From: Dyella flava
GTDB taxonomy: Bacteria > Pseudomonadota > Gammaproteobacteria > Xanthomonadales > Rhodanobacteraceae
DNA length: 64,000 bases
Reading direction: 5' to 3'
Assembly (NCBI RefSeq): GCF_016904955.1
Contig: NZ_JADIKE010000028.1
Span: 1-64,000 of the forward strand
Position 1 is the first letter of the stretch, and each line of letters opens with the position of its first letter. The notes beneath the pieces were generated by a model that was not told the DNA's origin, made no database searches, and saw only the letters and a list, made by a program, of their open reading frames with translations. This document shows positions 17,318 through 27,357 of this stretch, in pieces. The translations under genes were made by a program, and so were the position numbers.

Positions 17318-18289
17318 ATGTCCATGAAGGCTTTCCGAAGACTGCTCCTGCTTGGCCTTATCCCGCTGTCGGGATGCCATAGCGTGCTGATGTCGCCCTC
17401 CGGCGATCTGGCGCTGCAGCAGCGCAACCTGATCATCGACTCGCTGATCCTGATGCTGTTGATCGTGGTGCCGGTGATTTTGATGGCCTTGCTGTTCGCC
17501 TGGCATTACCGGGCCTCCAACAAGAAGGCGCATTACGATCCGGAGTGGAGTCATTCCACCATGCTGGAGCTGCTGATCTGGTCGGCGCCACTGCTGATCA
17601 TCATTGCGCTCGGCGCGCTCACCTGGGTCAGTGCGCACAAGCTCGATCCGTTCCGTCCGCTGGATCGTCTGGCGGCCGGCAAGCCGGTACCGGTGGACGC
17701 CAAGCCGCTGGAAGTGGATGTGGTGGCACTGGACTGGAAATGGTTGTTCATCTACCCCGAGCAGAACATGGCGGTGGTGAATGAGCTGGCCGCGCCGGTG
17801 GATCGGCCGATCCGGTTCAGGATCACTGCTTCGAGCGTGATGAATTCCTTCTTCATTCCGGCGATGGCAGGCCAGATCTATGCCATGCCCGGGATGGTGA
17901 CCGAGCTTCATGCGGTGATCAACAAGCCGGGAGAGTTCGACGGCTTTTCGGCGAACTTCAGCGGCGATGGCTTCAATCACATGACCTTTGTCTTCCACGG
18001 CCTGAGTGATGACGACTTCGCGCAGTGGGTGCAGAAGGTGAAGGCAGGTGGCGGCGAACTGAGCCGTGACGAATATGTGAAGCTGGCCCAGCCGAGTGAG
18101 CAGGTGCCGGTGCACTACTACGAAGGCGTGGCGCCGGGCCTGTTCATGGCCATCCTCGGCAATTGCGTGCCGGCTGGCAGCACCTGTGTGGATAACAGGG
18201 CCGCGGGTACAGCCGTCGAGGAAGGAGCCATGAACTCAGGCCACGATTCGAACGGCACGGCAGCCATGCCAATGGCCACAACACAGTGA
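17318..18289 (+). CDS. cyoA: Cytochrome bo-type quinol oxidase subunit II
   Basis: This 323-residue lipoprotein has a lipobox LSGC (Cys20), two transmembrane helices (about 40-62 and 85-105) and a periplasmic cupredoxin domain. The Cu-A ligands of cytochrome c oxidases (the CxxxC pair) are absent, which marks a quinol oxidase. ATG 17318 (MSMKAF) is chosen because the long in-frame extension to 17012 is not signal-like; ATG 17324 is also possible. It is the first gene of cyoABCD, with cyoB about 13 bp downstream. Confidence 0.9.
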   Translation: MSMKAFRRLLLLGLIPLSGCHSVLMSPSGDLALQQRNLIIDSLILMLLIVVPVILMALLFAWHYRASNKKAHYDPEWSHSTMLELLIWSAPLLIIIALGALTWVSAHKLDPFRPLDRLAAGKPVPVDAKPLEVDVVALDWKWLFIYPEQNMAVVNELAAPVDRPIRFRITASSVMNSFFIPAMAGQIYAMPGMVTELHAVINKPGEFDGFSANFSGDGFNHMTFVFHGLSDDDFAQWVQKVKAGGGELSRDEYVKLAQPSEQVPVHYYEGVAPGLFMAILGNCVPAGSTCVDNRAAGTAVEEGAMNSGHDSNGTAAMPMATTQ

Positions 18290-18302
18290 ACGGGTGTCCA
18301 CG

Positions 18303-20300
18303 ATGTCTTTGCATCCCGACCTTACCCAACTGATCTTCGGCCGCCTGACGTGGCATGAGATCCTGCCCGAACCCATCGTGGTGGGCACGTTCATCGTCGT
18401 GGCACTGGGCGGACTGGCCCTGCTGGCTGTCATCACTTACTTCAAACTCTGGGGTTATCTCTGGCGCGAGTGGTTCACCAGCATCGATCACAAGAAGATC
18501 GGCGTCATGTACATCATCCTTGGCCTGGTGATGTTGCTGCGCGGTTTTTCCGACGCCATCATGATGCGCGCGCAACAGGCGATCTCATTCGGTCACAACG
18601 TAGGCTATCTGCCGCCGGACCACTACGACCAGATCTTCACCGCGCACGGCGTGATCATGATCTTCTTCGTCGCCATGCCGCTGGTGACGGGCATGATGAA
18701 TTTCGTGATGCCCTTGCAGATCGGCGCGCGCGATGTGGCGTTTCCGTTCCTCAATAATTTCAGTTTCTGGATGACCGTATCCGGTGCCGTGCTGGTGATG
18801 ATGTCGCTGTTTGTCGGCGAATTCGCGCGCACCGGCTGGCTGGCGTATCCGCCGTTGTCCGGCATCGTGTCCAGTCCGGATGCGGGGGTGGATTACTACA
18901 TCTGGGCCTTGCAGATTGCCGGCGTCGGGACCTTGTTATCCGGCGTGAATCTGCTCACTACCATCATCAAGATGCGTGCGCCGGGCATGACCCTTATGCG
19001 CATGCCGGTGTTCACCTGGACCGCGCTGTGCACCAATGTGCTGATCGTGGCGGCGTTCCCGGTGCTTACGGTGGCGCTGGCGATGCTGGCGCTGGATCGC
19101 TACGCCGGCACCAATTTCTTCACCACCGTGCTTGGCGGCAACGCCATGATGTATGTGAACCTGATCTGGATCTGGGGTCATCCGGAGGTTTACATCCTGA
19201 TCCTGCCGGCGTTCGGCATTTTTTCAGAGGTCACTGCTACCTTCTCCCAAAAACGTCTGTTCGGTTACGCATCGATGGTGTACGCGACCGTGGTGATCAC
19301 GGTGCTGTCCTATCTGGTGTGGCTGCATCACTTCTTCACGATGGGATCGGGCGCCAGCGTCAACTCGTTCTTCGGCATCACCACGATGATCATTTCGATC
19401 CCGACGGGTGCGAAGATCTTCAACTGGCTGTTCACCATGTTTCGCGGCCGCATTACCTTCGAAGTGCCGATGCTGTGGACGGTGGGCTTTATCGTGACCT
19501 TCGCCATCGGCGGCATGACCGGTGTGCTGCTGGCGGTGCCGCCGGCGGATTTCTCGCTGCATAACAGCCTGTTCCTGATCGCGCATTTCCATAACGTGAT
19601 CATCGGCGGCGTCTTGTTTGGCTTGTTCGCCGGGATCAACTACTGGTTCCCGAAGGCGTTCGGCTTCAAGCTCGATCCGTTCTGGGGCAAGTGCTCGTTC
19701 TGGTTCTGGCTGATCGGTTTCTACTTCGCCTTCATGCCGCTGTACGTGCTGGGCTTGATGGGCGTCACGCGCCGGTTGAGCCACTTCGATGATCCATCGC
19801 TGCAGATCTGGTTCGAGCTGGCGGCGTTTGGCGCGTTCCTGATTCTGCTGGGCATCTTCAGCATGCTGATCCAGTTTGCGGTCAGCTTCATGCGGCGCGA
19901 GCAGTTGCGCGACAAGACCGGCGATCCCTGGAACGGGCGCACGCTGGAATGGTCCACGTCCTCGCCACCGCCGAAGTACAACTTCGCTTTCACCCCGCTG
20001 GTGCACGACATCGATGCGTGGTGGCAGATGAAGCAGCATCGCTACCAGCGGCCGCTGGGTGGCTTCCGCTCGATCCATATGCCGAAGAACACGGGGGCGG
20101 GCATCATCATGGCCGGCTTCGCCACAGTGTTCGGTTTCGCGATGATCTGGTACATGTGGCCGCTGGCGATCATCTCGTTCGTGGCGCTGCTCGCCACAGC
20201 CATCGGGCATACCTTCAATTACCAGCGCGACTACTACCTCCCGACGGAAGAAGTGGCGCAGGCCGAGGCATCCCGCACGGAGCTGCTCGCCCATGTCTGA
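18303..20300 (+). CDS. cyoB: Cytochrome bo-type quinol oxidase subunit I
   Basis: The 665-residue haem-copper oxidase catalytic subunit has around fifteen membrane segments. [15 protein letters not shown] carries the Cu-B histidine and the cross-linked tyrosine, [10 protein letters not shown] carries the haem ligands, and [13 protein letters not shown] lies in the conserved core. It reduces O2 to water and pumps protons using quinol. ATG 18303 is chosen; a GTG at 18294 is an alternative. Its stop overlaps the cyoC start by 8 bp. Confidence 0.95.
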   Translation: MSLHPDLTQLIFGRLTWHEILPEPIVVGTFIVVALGGLALLAVITYFKLWGYLWREWFTSIDHKKIGVMYIILGLVMLLRGFSDAIMMRAQQAISFGHNVGYLPPDHYDQIFTAHGVIMIFFVAMPLVTGMMNFVMPLQIGARDVAFPFLNNFSFWMTVSGAVLVMMSLFVGEFARTGWLAYPPLSGIVSSPDAGVDYYIWALQIAGVGTLLSGVNLLTTIIKMRAPGMTLMRMPVFTWTALCTNVLIVAAFPVLTVALAMLALDRYAGTNFFTTVLGGNAMMYVNLIWIWGHPEVYILILPAFGIFSEVTATFSQKRLFGYASMVYATVVITVLSYLVWLHHFFTMGSGASVNSFFGITTMIISIPTGAKIFNWLFTMFRGRITFEVPMLWTVGFIVTFAIGGMTGVLLAVPPADFSLHNSLFLIAHFHNVIIGGVLFGLFAGINYWFPKAFGFKLDPFWGKCSFWFWLIGFYFAFMPLYVLGLMGVTRRLSHFDDPSLQIWFELAAFGAFLILLGIFSMLIQFAVSFMRREQLRDKTGDPWNGRTLEWSTSSPPPKYNFAFTPLVHDIDAWWQMKQHRYQRPLGGFRSIHMPKNTGAGIIMAGFATVFGFAMIWYMWPLAIISFVALLATAIGHTFNYQRDYYLPTEEVAQAEASRTELLAHV

Positions 20301-20922
20301 TACCACCATGACCATGAGCGGCTCTCCCGAGCCACTGAAGTTCCATGTGGAAGGCGAGCATCATGTCGAAAACGGCACGCTGCTCGGCTTCTGGCTCTAT
20401 CTGATGAGCGACTGCCTGGTCTTCGCCTGTCTGTTCGCGGCGTACGGCGTGCTTGGCCGTGATTACGCGGGTGGCCCATCGGCCGCGCAGGTGCTGGAGT
20501 TGCCGGTGGTGGCGATCAATACCACCTTGCTGCTGCTCTCCTCGATTACCTATGGGTTCGCCGTGCTGGAAATGCAGCAGAACCGCAGCGGACCGATGAT
20601 GGGCTGGCTGGTGATTACCGGTCTGCTTGGTGCGAGCTTCATCGGCTTGGAGCTGACCGAGTTCTCACACCTGGTGTCGATCGGTGCGGGGCCGCAGCGC
20701 AGTGCTTTCCTTTCCTCATTCTTCACCCTGGTCGGTACGCATGGGTTGCACGTCACGTGCGGGTTGATCTGGCTGGTGGTACTGATGGTACAGGTCAGCA
20801 AGAAAGGGCTGATTCCGGCCAACAAGCGCCGCCTGATGTGCCTGTCGATGTTCTGGCACTTCCTGGACGTGGTGTGGGTGGGTGTTTTCAGCTTCGTCTA
20901 TCTGATGGGAGTGCTGCCATGA
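20293..20922 (+). CDS. cyoC: Cytochrome bo-type quinol oxidase subunit III
   Basis: This 209-residue, five-helix subunit includes [22 protein letters not shown] and the family segment [14 protein letters not shown], with [13 protein letters not shown] near the C-terminus. The start overlaps the end of cyoB by 8 bp and its stop shares ATGA with cyoD, so the three genes are translationally coupled. It is a structural subunit of the oxidase. Confidence 0.94.
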   Translation: MSDTTMTMSGSPEPLKFHVEGEHHVENGTLLGFWLYLMSDCLVFACLFAAYGVLGRDYAGGPSAAQVLELPVVAINTTLLLLSSITYGFAVLEMQQNRSGPMMGWLVITGLLGASFIGLELTEFSHLVSIGAGPQRSAFLSSFFTLVGTHGLHVTCGLIWLVVLMVQVSKKGLIPANKRRLMCLSMFWHFLDVVWVGVFSFVYLMGVLP

Positions 20923-21314
20923 GCGAGCATGCCGAAGCGCAGCATGGCCACGACGAGCATGACGAACACGACGGCGTCAGCGCCGTTCATGCCACGATGA
21001 AAGGCTATCTGACCGGCTTCGGGCTGGCCTCGTTGCTGACCCTGATCCCGTTCTGGCTGGTGATGAGTGGAGCGTTTGCCAAGTCCGGTCCGGCTGATGC
21101 GTTGATCCTGTTGCTGGCGGGGATTCAGATCATCGTGCACATGGTCTACTTCCTGCACATGAACACCAAATCGGAAGGCGGCTGGAACATGCTGGCGCTG
21201 GTGTTCACCATCGTACTGGTGGTGATTACCTTGAGCGGATCGATCTGGATCATGTTCCATCTCAACGACAACATGATGCCGTCGTTGATGCAGAATCCAG
21301 CCAACCTGCCTTGA
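20919..21314 (+). CDS. cyoD: Cytochrome bo-type quinol oxidase subunit IV
   Basis: The 131-residue protein has three transmembrane helices and an unusual His/Asp/Glu-rich N-terminus (residues about 2-20). QIIVHMVYFLHM is the conserved CyoD core. The ATG lies in an ATGA overlap with cyoC. CyoD assists assembly of the Cu-B site. No cyoE (haem O synthase) follows; a SURF1 gene takes that place. Confidence 0.92.
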   Translation: MSEHAEAQHGHDEHDEHDGVSAVHATMKGYLTGFGLASLLTLIPFWLVMSGAFAKSGPADALILLLAGIQIIVHMVYFLHMNTKSEGGWNMLALVFTIVLVVITLSGSIWIMFHLNDNMMPSLMQNPANLP

Positions 21315-21446
21315 CGTGCAGGTTGGTTGCGCCGGATTTGATCCGCGGGTAATCCGACAAATTTCCGGGAAACGAGCGGGCATGGTTGGGCACGCTGCGC
21401 CAACCTGTCCCAGCTACGCACTCGCGGCTCATGCGATCATTGACGT

Positions 21447-22235
21447 ATGTCCTCCGCCAATTTCCCCCCTCCAGACGTCGCGCGCGGTCCACGTGGCCCG
21501 GTTGCATTGATCCTGTTCGCACTTTTGGGCCTGTGCCTGTTCGTCGGCTTCATCGAACTGGGCAACTGGCAGGTACGGCGCCTGGCCTGGAAGCGCGATT
21601 TGATTACGCGAGTGGACCAGCGCGTGCACGCGCCGCCGGTTGCGCCGCCTGCGCCCGATCAATGGGCAAAAGTGAATGCGCAGGATGACGAGTATCGGCA
21701 TGTGCGCGTCACCGGCGAGTTTCTGCATGATCGCCAGACCTTGATCTGGGCGGCTTCCGACGAAGGCAGCGGTTATTTTGTGATGACGCCGTTGCGGATG
21801 GCGGATGGTTCCATCGTGCTGATCAATCGCGGCTTTGCGCCGGAAGACTGGTGCGGACGTGATGGTCACTGCACGCCGGGTCCATCCGGGCAGACCACGA
21901 TCACCGGTTTGCTGCGCATGTCCGAGCCGTCATCGTTCCTGCGCCGCAACGATCCGGCGCGCAACAGCTGGTATACGCGCGATGTGCCGGCGATTGCTGC
22001 CGCACGTGGGTTGACCCGCGTCGCGCCTTATTTCATCGACGTGGATGCTGCGCCGGCCGCCGCCGGAAGTACCGGACATACATGGCCGGAAGGCGGTACC
22101 ACGGTGATCAACTTCCCCAACAACCATCTCAGCTACCTGATTACCTGGTACCTGCTGGCCTTGATGACGCTGGGCGGCGGCATTTACGTCGGCTATGACG
22201 AATACAAGCTTCGTCGCTCTTCGAAGCAGGTTTGA
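21447..22235 (+). CDS. SURF1-family oxidase assembly protein
   Basis: The 262-residue protein has one helix near each end (about 18-38 and 228-248) flanking a periplasmic domain, the SURF1 topology. LGNWQVRRLAWKRDLI follows helix one, and FPNNHLSYLITWYLLAL precedes and enters helix two. SURF1 proteins aid haem insertion into haem-copper oxidases. It starts 132 bp after cyoD and probably serves this bo-type oxidase. Confidence 0.88.
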   Translation: MSSANFPPPDVARGPRGPVALILFALLGLCLFVGFIELGNWQVRRLAWKRDLITRVDQRVHAPPVAPPAPDQWAKVNAQDDEYRHVRVTGEFLHDRQTLIWAASDEGSGYFVMTPLRMADGSIVLINRGFAPEDWCGRDGHCTPGPSGQTTITGLLRMSEPSSFLRRNDPARNSWYTRDVPAIAAARGLTRVAPYFIDVDAAPAAAGSTGHTWPEGGTTVINFPNNHLSYLITWYLLALMTLGGGIYVGYDEYKLRRSSKQV

Positions 22236-22286
22236 TGGTGATGCGGGATTTCAGCGCGACATCGCCAGTCTGGCGAGTTGCCAGGC

Positions 22287-22904
22287 TCAGGCCTGCGCGC
22301 CAAAAAATGTCCGGCTGAAAATCGTTCCCAGCAGTGCTTCGGCTGCCGCATCCGGCAGCTCGTTCGGCATGCTCGTGTTGAAGTACAGGATGCCGTCGAT
22401 CAGGGCCATGCTGGCCAGTGCGAGATCGGGTGCCGGTCCCGGCAGCGGCATTTTCATGCGCTTGCAGAACTGCAGGATGAAGTAGGCAATCACATCGCGT
22501 TTTTCCAGGCACAGCGCATTCAGGCGCTGGCGGAATTTGGCATCCCGCACCGAGTGCAGGCGTGCCTCGGCCCAGATCACGTAGCTGGTGTGGTCCCGGT
22601 AGGCCTGGGCATAGAACAGGGTGAGCTGCTTTTGCAGATCCTCGCTGGACATGTCGGCGTCGAGCAGCCTTTGCAGATCTTCCTGGATGCTCTGGTGATC
22701 GCGCTTGAGCAACTCGATGAACAGGTCCGTCTTGCTCTTGAAGTTCGAATAGAACGCGCCCCGGGTGTAGCCGGCCTGGGCGGCGATGTCTTCAACGCTG
22801 GTGGCCGCCAGGCCTTTCTTGGCAATGCTGACCGCTGCCGCGTCGAGCAGGCGCAGGCGGGTCTGTTCGCGGCTTTCTTCCCGGGTCAATCGTTTGCGTG
22901 GCAT
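22287..22904 (-). CDS. TetR-family repressor of the RND efflux operon
   Basis: The 205-residue protein has an N-terminal TetR helix-turn-helix (SVEDIAAQAGYTRGAFYSNFKSK, about residues 35-57) and a variable ligand-binding C-terminus. ATG 22904 (MPRKRLTREE) is preferred to the GTG at 22919. The gene is divergent from the efflux operon, the usual layout of an AcrR/TtgR-type local repressor, and operator-like repeats lie between them. Confidence 0.87.
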   Translation of the reverse strand: MPRKRLTREESREQTRLRLLDAAAVSIAKKGLAATSVEDIAAQAGYTRGAFYSNFKSKTDLFIELLKRDHQSIQEDLQRLLDADMSSEDLQKQLTLFYAQAYRDHTSYVIWAEARLHSVRDAKFRQRLNALCLEKRDVIAYFILQFCKRMKMPLPGPAPDLALASMALIDGILYFNTSMPNELPDAAAEALLGTIFSRTFFGAQA

Positions 22905-22933
22905 GCGCCATCGTACCACGACGGATGGCCTAT

Positions 22934-22994
22934 GTATTTTGATTCGACATTGAATTCAAATACAACACTGTATTAGAGTTCGTGACTGTATTAG
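22934..22994. promoter_or_regulatory. Operator-like repeats between tetR and efflux operon
   Basis: AATACA-ACAC-TGTATT (22959-22974) is a perfect inverted repeat. ACTGTATTAG occurs twice, at 22967-22976 and 22985-22994, an 18-bp period. A further GTATTT at 22934 pairs with AAATAC at 22958. Several half-sites with this spacing suit cooperative TetR-family binding over both promoters. Confidence 0.55.
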
Positions 22995-23044
22995 CGGGGC
23001 AGGTCCCCCGCGTCACCCATATCCCCTTTCCCCAGGAGCGGTTT

Positions 23045-24184
23045 GTGAATAACCAACCATCCCCTACGCCTCGCGGGCTGACGCGCAGGCATGTCTGGCT
23101 GCCATGCGCTCTGGCTGCTGCGCTGGTTTTACTGGCCGGTTGCGGGCGCCACGCGCCGGAGGCTGACGCGGCAACCCCGGTGATCGCGCTGCCGGTGCAG
23201 GCCGCCGCCGCCGTCACGGCTGGCCGCTTTCCCGGCGAAGCGCACGCGCGCTACGAAATGCCGTTGTCGTTCCGCGTGGGCGGGCAGCTCAGTGCGCGTT
23301 ACGTCAATCCGGGCGACCGGGTGAAGCAAGGGCAGGCCCTGGCGCAACTCGACCCCACCGACGCCAGCAATCAGCTGGCAGCGGCCAAGGCGGCACTGGA
23401 GGCGGCCCAGCATCGTCTGCTGTTCGCCACCCAGCAGCGCGACCGTGACGAAGCCCAGTCCAAACAGAACCTGATCAGCCAACTCCAGCTGGAACAGACC
23501 GAGGACAACTACGCCTCTGCCCTGGCCGCACGCGACCAGGCGCAGCAGCAGTTTCAGCTGGCCCAGAACCAGTCGCGCTACACCACTCTGGTGGCGGATC
23601 ACGATGGTGCGATCACCAGCCGGCAGGCCGATGTGGGGCAGGTGCTGGCGGCCGGGCAGGAGGTGTTCGGCTTCGCCTGGTCGGGCGAGCGCGAGGTGTA
23701 TCTGGACGTGCCGGAAAGCCGGATCGACGGCGTCGTCACCGGCCAGCCGGCCACGATCAGCTTGCCCGCCTTGCCGGGGCAGGTGCTGAGCGGGCATGTG
23801 CGCGAGATCGCACCGGCCGCCGATCCGCAATCGCGTACTTATCTGGTCAAGCTGACCATCGATCAGCCGAGCAGCAGGCTGCAATTGGGCATGACGGCGG
23901 ATGCCGTCCTGCAAGGAACCCAGCCGTCCAAGGCCGCCGTGAGCATTCCGGCCACGGCCTTGTTCCATCAGGGCGAACATCCTGCGGTGTGGGTGGTGCG
24001 TCCCGCCGATTCCACCCTGGAGCTGCGCAATGTCACCGTTGCCCGCTACGGCGAGCGCGATGTGCTGGTCACCGATGGCCTCAAACCCGGCGAACGGGTG
24101 CTGATGCAGGGCGTGCATACGGTGTCTGCGGGCGAAAAGGTTGCGCCGATCGCGCCGCCGCACGCCGAGGATGCACCGCAATGA
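23045..24184 (+). CDS. RND efflux periplasmic adaptor lipoprotein
   Basis: This 379-residue membrane fusion protein has a lipobox LLAGC (Cys33). A lipoyl-like half-motif follows (SFRVGGQLSARYVNPGDRVKQGQ), then a coiled hairpin (about 105-170), a second lipoyl half, and beta-barrel domains. The GTG at 23045 is chosen because AGGAG sits six bases upstream; no ATG fits as well. Its stop overlaps the pump gene in ATGA. It bridges the inner-membrane pump to the outer-membrane channel. Substrates are unknown. Confidence 0.88.
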   Translation: MNNQPSPTPRGLTRRHVWLPCALAAALVLLAGCGRHAPEADAATPVIALPVQAAAAVTAGRFPGEAHARYEMPLSFRVGGQLSARYVNPGDRVKQGQALAQLDPTDASNQLAAAKAALEAAQHRLLFATQQRDRDEAQSKQNLISQLQLEQTEDNYASALAARDQAQQQFQLAQNQSRYTTLVADHDGAITSRQADVGQVLAAGQEVFGFAWSGEREVYLDVPESRIDGVVTGQPATISLPALPGQVLSGHVREIAPAADPQSRTYLVKLTIDQPSSRLQLGMTADAVLQGTQPSKAAVSIPATALFHQGEHPAVWVVRPADSTLELRNVTVARYGERDVLVTDGLKPGERVLMQGVHTVSAGEKVAPIAPPHAEDAPQ

Positions 24185-27100
24185 GCAGCCAGGAGCGGTT
24201 CAATCTCTCAGCGTGGACGCTGCGCCATCAGTCCCTGGTGTTTTTCCTGATGGGGATGATCGCGCTGTTCGGCCTGCTGTCGTACAAGAACCTGTCGCAA
24301 TCGGAAGATCCGCCGTTCACCTTCAAGGTGATGGTGATCCAGACGTTCTGGCCCGGCGCCAGCGCCAAAGAGGTGCAGGAGGAAGTCACCGACCGCATCT
24401 CGCGCAAATTGCAGGAAACGCCGGCGATCGATTTTTTGCGCAGCTACTCGCGTCCGGGCGAATCGTTGATCTTCTTCAATATCAAGGATTCGGCGCCTGC
24501 TTCCATCGTGCCGGAAACCTGGTATCAGGTGCGCAAGAAAGTCGGCGACATCGCTGCGCAACTGCCGCAGGGCGTGCAGGGGCCGTTCTTCAATGACGAG
24601 TTCGGCGACGTCTACACCAACATCTATGCGCTGGAAGGCGACGGCTATACACCGGCACAGTTGCACGATTACGCCGATCAGTTGCGCGCCGAACTGCTGC
24701 ATGTGCCGGGCGTCGCCAAGGTCGATTATTTCGGCGACCAGAATCAGCACATCTACATCGACATACCGAATGTGCAGCTGGCCAAGCTCGGCATCAGTCC
24801 GCAGCAGATCGGACAGGCGATCAACGAGCAGAACGCCGTGACATCGACCGGGGTGCTGACCACGCCGGATGACCGGATCTTCGTGCGGCCGAGTGGTCAG
24901 TACGACGACATGAATGCGTTGGCCGATACGCTGTTGCACATCAACGGCAAGAGCATTCGCCTCGGCGATCTCGCCAGCCTTCGTCGCGGATACGACGATC
25001 CGCCCAGCCAGGTGATGCGCTTCATGGGCCAGCAGGTGCTGGGCATCGGCATCACCATGCAGCCTGGCGGCGATGTGATCCAGCTCGGCAAGGCGCTGGA
25101 TCAGGAGACCAGCACGCTGCAAAAACGCCTGCCAGCCGGGCTGAAACTGTCGGAAGTGACCAGCATGCCGCGTGCCGTATCGCGTTCGGTGGATGACTTC
25201 CTCGAGTCGGTGGCCGAAGCGGTGGCCATCGTGCTGCTGGTGAGCCTGCTCAGCCTGGGTTTTCGCACCGGCATGGTGGTGGTGATTTCGATACCGTTCG
25301 TGCTGGCGGCCACTGCGTTGTGCATGGATATCTTCGGCATCGGCTTGCACAAAGTGTCACTGGGAACACTGGTGCTGGCGCTCGGCTTGCTGGTGGACGA
25401 TGCGATCATCGCGGTCGAAATGATGTCGGTGAAGCTGGAGCAGGGGTGGGGCCGGGTGCGTGCGGCGGCCTTTGCGTACACCAGCACGGCCTTCCCGATG
25501 CTGACCGGTACGCTGGTGACGGTATCCGGGTTTCTACCGATCGCGCTCGCCAAGTCGGGCACCGGCGAATACACGCGTTCGATCTTCGAAGTGTCGGCGA
25601 TTGCCTTGCTGGTATCCTGGCTGGCGGCGGTGATCGTGATCCCGTTGCTGGGCTATCACATGCTGCCGGAACATCACGAGCAGGCAAAGCCGGGACAAGA
25701 GTGGTGGTCGCGTTTCCTGCCGCAAGGCTGGCGCGAGGCGCGTGCGGCGAAAGCCGCACCGGTGGTGCATAACGGCGACGACATCGAGATTTACGACACG
25801 GCGTTCTATCGCCGCTTTCGGGGCTGGCTGGACTTCTGCCTGCGCAATCGCTGGCTGGTGCTGGCGTCTACCGTGGTGTTGTTTGTGATTGCGCTGGCGG
25901 GCTTCGGGCTGGTGCCCAAGCAATTTTTCCCGAGCTCCGATCGTCCGGAATTGCTGGTCGACCTGCGTTTGCCGGAAGGCGCGTCGTTTGCGGCGACGTT
26001 GCGGGAAACCAAACGCTTCGAAGCGGCCATCCAGGGGCGCAAGGAAATCGCCAGCTACGTCAGTTTTGTAGGCAGCGGCGCGCCGCGCTTCTATCTGCCG
26101 CTGGACCAGCAGCTGGCCCAGCCGAACTTCGCGCAGTTTGTGATTACTGCCAAGGACGTGAAACAGCGCGAGCAGCTGGCGACGTATCTGGATGGCGAGC
26201 TGAAGCGCGATTTTACTGCGGTGCGAAGCCGGGTCAGTCGCCTGGAAAACGGTCCGCCGGTCGGGTTCCCGGTGCAGTTCCGCGTCGATGGCGACGACAT
26301 CGCCACGGTGCGCGGCATCGCCGAACAGGTGGCCGCGGTGATGCGCGCCAATCCCGACACGACCAATGTCCAGTTCGACTGGGATGAGCCGGCCGAGCGT
26401 TCAGTCCGTTTTGAAGTCGACCAGATCAAGGCGCGCCAGCTCGGCATCAGTTCGCAGGACATCGCCAACTTCCTGGCCATGACCTTGTCTGGCACCACGG
26501 TGACGCAGTATCGCGAGCGCGACAAACTGATCGCCGTTGACCTGCGCAGCACGACTGGCGACCGCGTCCATCCGGACCAGATCGAGCGACTGGCGATTCC
26601 TTCGCCTAATGGCACGGCGATTCCGCTGGCGCAGCTCGGTCATGTCACTTACGGGCTGGAATATGGCGTGATCTGGGAACGCGACCGCCAGCCGTCCATC
26701 ACGGTGCAATCGGATACGCGTCAAGGCGCGCAAGGCCTGGATGTCACCAACGCGATCGATGCCAAGCTTGCCGATATCCGCAGTCATCTGCCGGTGGGTT
26801 ACCGCATCGAGGTGGGCGGTTCGGTGGAGCAGAACGAGAAAGCGCAGAGTTCGATCAATGCGCAGATGCCCTTGATGGTCATCGCGGTGCTGACCTTGCT
26901 GATGATCCAGCTGCAAAGCATCGGCCGCACCTTCATGGTCGTGCTGACCGCGCCGTTGGGCCTGATCGGCGTGATCGCTGCGCTGCTGCTGTTCCATGAG
27001 CCATTCGGTTTCGTCGCGATGCTCGGCACGATTGCCATGTTCGGCATCATCATGCGCAACTCGGTGATACTGGTGGATCAGATCGAACAGGATATCCGCG

Positions 27101-27357
27101 CGGGCCATCCGCGCTGGGAGGCGATCATCGGTGCAACCGTGCGCCGCTTCCGCCCGATCACCTTGACGGCCGCCGCGGCCGTGCTGGCCTTGATTCCCTT
27201 GCTGCGCAGCAACTTCTTCGGCCCAATGGCGACCGCCTTGATGGGCGGCATAACGGTCGCGACCGTGCTCACCTTGTTCTACCTGCCGGCGCTGTACGCG
27301 GCGTGGTTCCGCGTGCGTGCCGACGAGCCGACGCCCGAACCGGAGGTAGTCGTATGA
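24181..27357 (+). CDS. RND efflux inner-membrane pump (AcrB-like)
   Basis: The 1058-residue pump has the RND layout: one N-terminal helix, a large periplasmic loop, six helices, a second loop, and a final helix block. LGLLVDDAIIAVEMM in helix four carries the paired acidic residues of the proton relay. The protein is related to multidrug pumps; the adaptor and TolC-like gene on either side complete a tripartite system. Start ATG 24181 lies in the ATGA overlap; the open frame upstream is the adaptor gene in another frame. Confidence 0.92.
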   Translation: MSSQERFNLSAWTLRHQSLVFFLMGMIALFGLLSYKNLSQSEDPPFTFKVMVIQTFWPGASAKEVQEEVTDRISRKLQETPAIDFLRSYSRPGESLIFFNIKDSAPASIVPETWYQVRKKVGDIAAQLPQGVQGPFFNDEFGDVYTNIYALEGDGYTPAQLHDYADQLRAELLHVPGVAKVDYFGDQNQHIYIDIPNVQLAKLGISPQQIGQAINEQNAVTSTGVLTTPDDRIFVRPSGQYDDMNALADTLLHINGKSIRLGDLASLRRGYDDPPSQVMRFMGQQVLGIGITMQPGGDVIQLGKALDQETSTLQKRLPAGLKLSEVTSMPRAVSRSVDDFLESVAEAVAIVLLVSLLSLGFRTGMVVVISIPFVLAATALCMDIFGIGLHKVSLGTLVLALGLLVDDAIIAVEMMSVKLEQGWGRVRAAAFAYTSTAFPMLTGTLVTVSGFLPIALAKSGTGEYTRSIFEVSAIALLVSWLAAVIVIPLLGYHMLPEHHEQAKPGQEWWSRFLPQGWREARAAKAAPVVHNGDDIEIYDTAFYRRFRGWLDFCLRNRWLVLASTVVLFVIALAGFGLVPKQFFPSSDRPELLVDLRLPEGASFAATLRETKRFEAAIQGRKEIASYVSFVGSGAPRFYLPLDQQLAQPNFAQFVITAKDVKQREQLATYLDGELKRDFTAVRSRVSRLENGPPVGFPVQFRVDGDDIATVRGIAEQVAAVMRANPDTTNVQFDWDEPAERSVRFEVDQIKARQLGISSQDIANFLAMTLSGTTVTQYRERDKLIAVDLRSTTGDRVHPDQIERLAIPSPNGTAIPLAQLGHVTYGLEYGVIWERDRQPSITVQSDTRQGAQGLDVTNAIDAKLADIRSHLPVGYRIEVGGSVEQNEKAQSSINAQMPLMVIAVLTLLMIQLQSIGRTFMVVLTAPLGLIGVIAALLLFHEPFGFVAMLGTIAMFGIIMRNSVILVDQIEQDIRAGHPRWEAIIGATVRRFRPITLTAAAAVLALIPLLRSNFFGPMATALMGGITVATVLTLFYLPALYAAWFRVRADEPTPEPEVVV

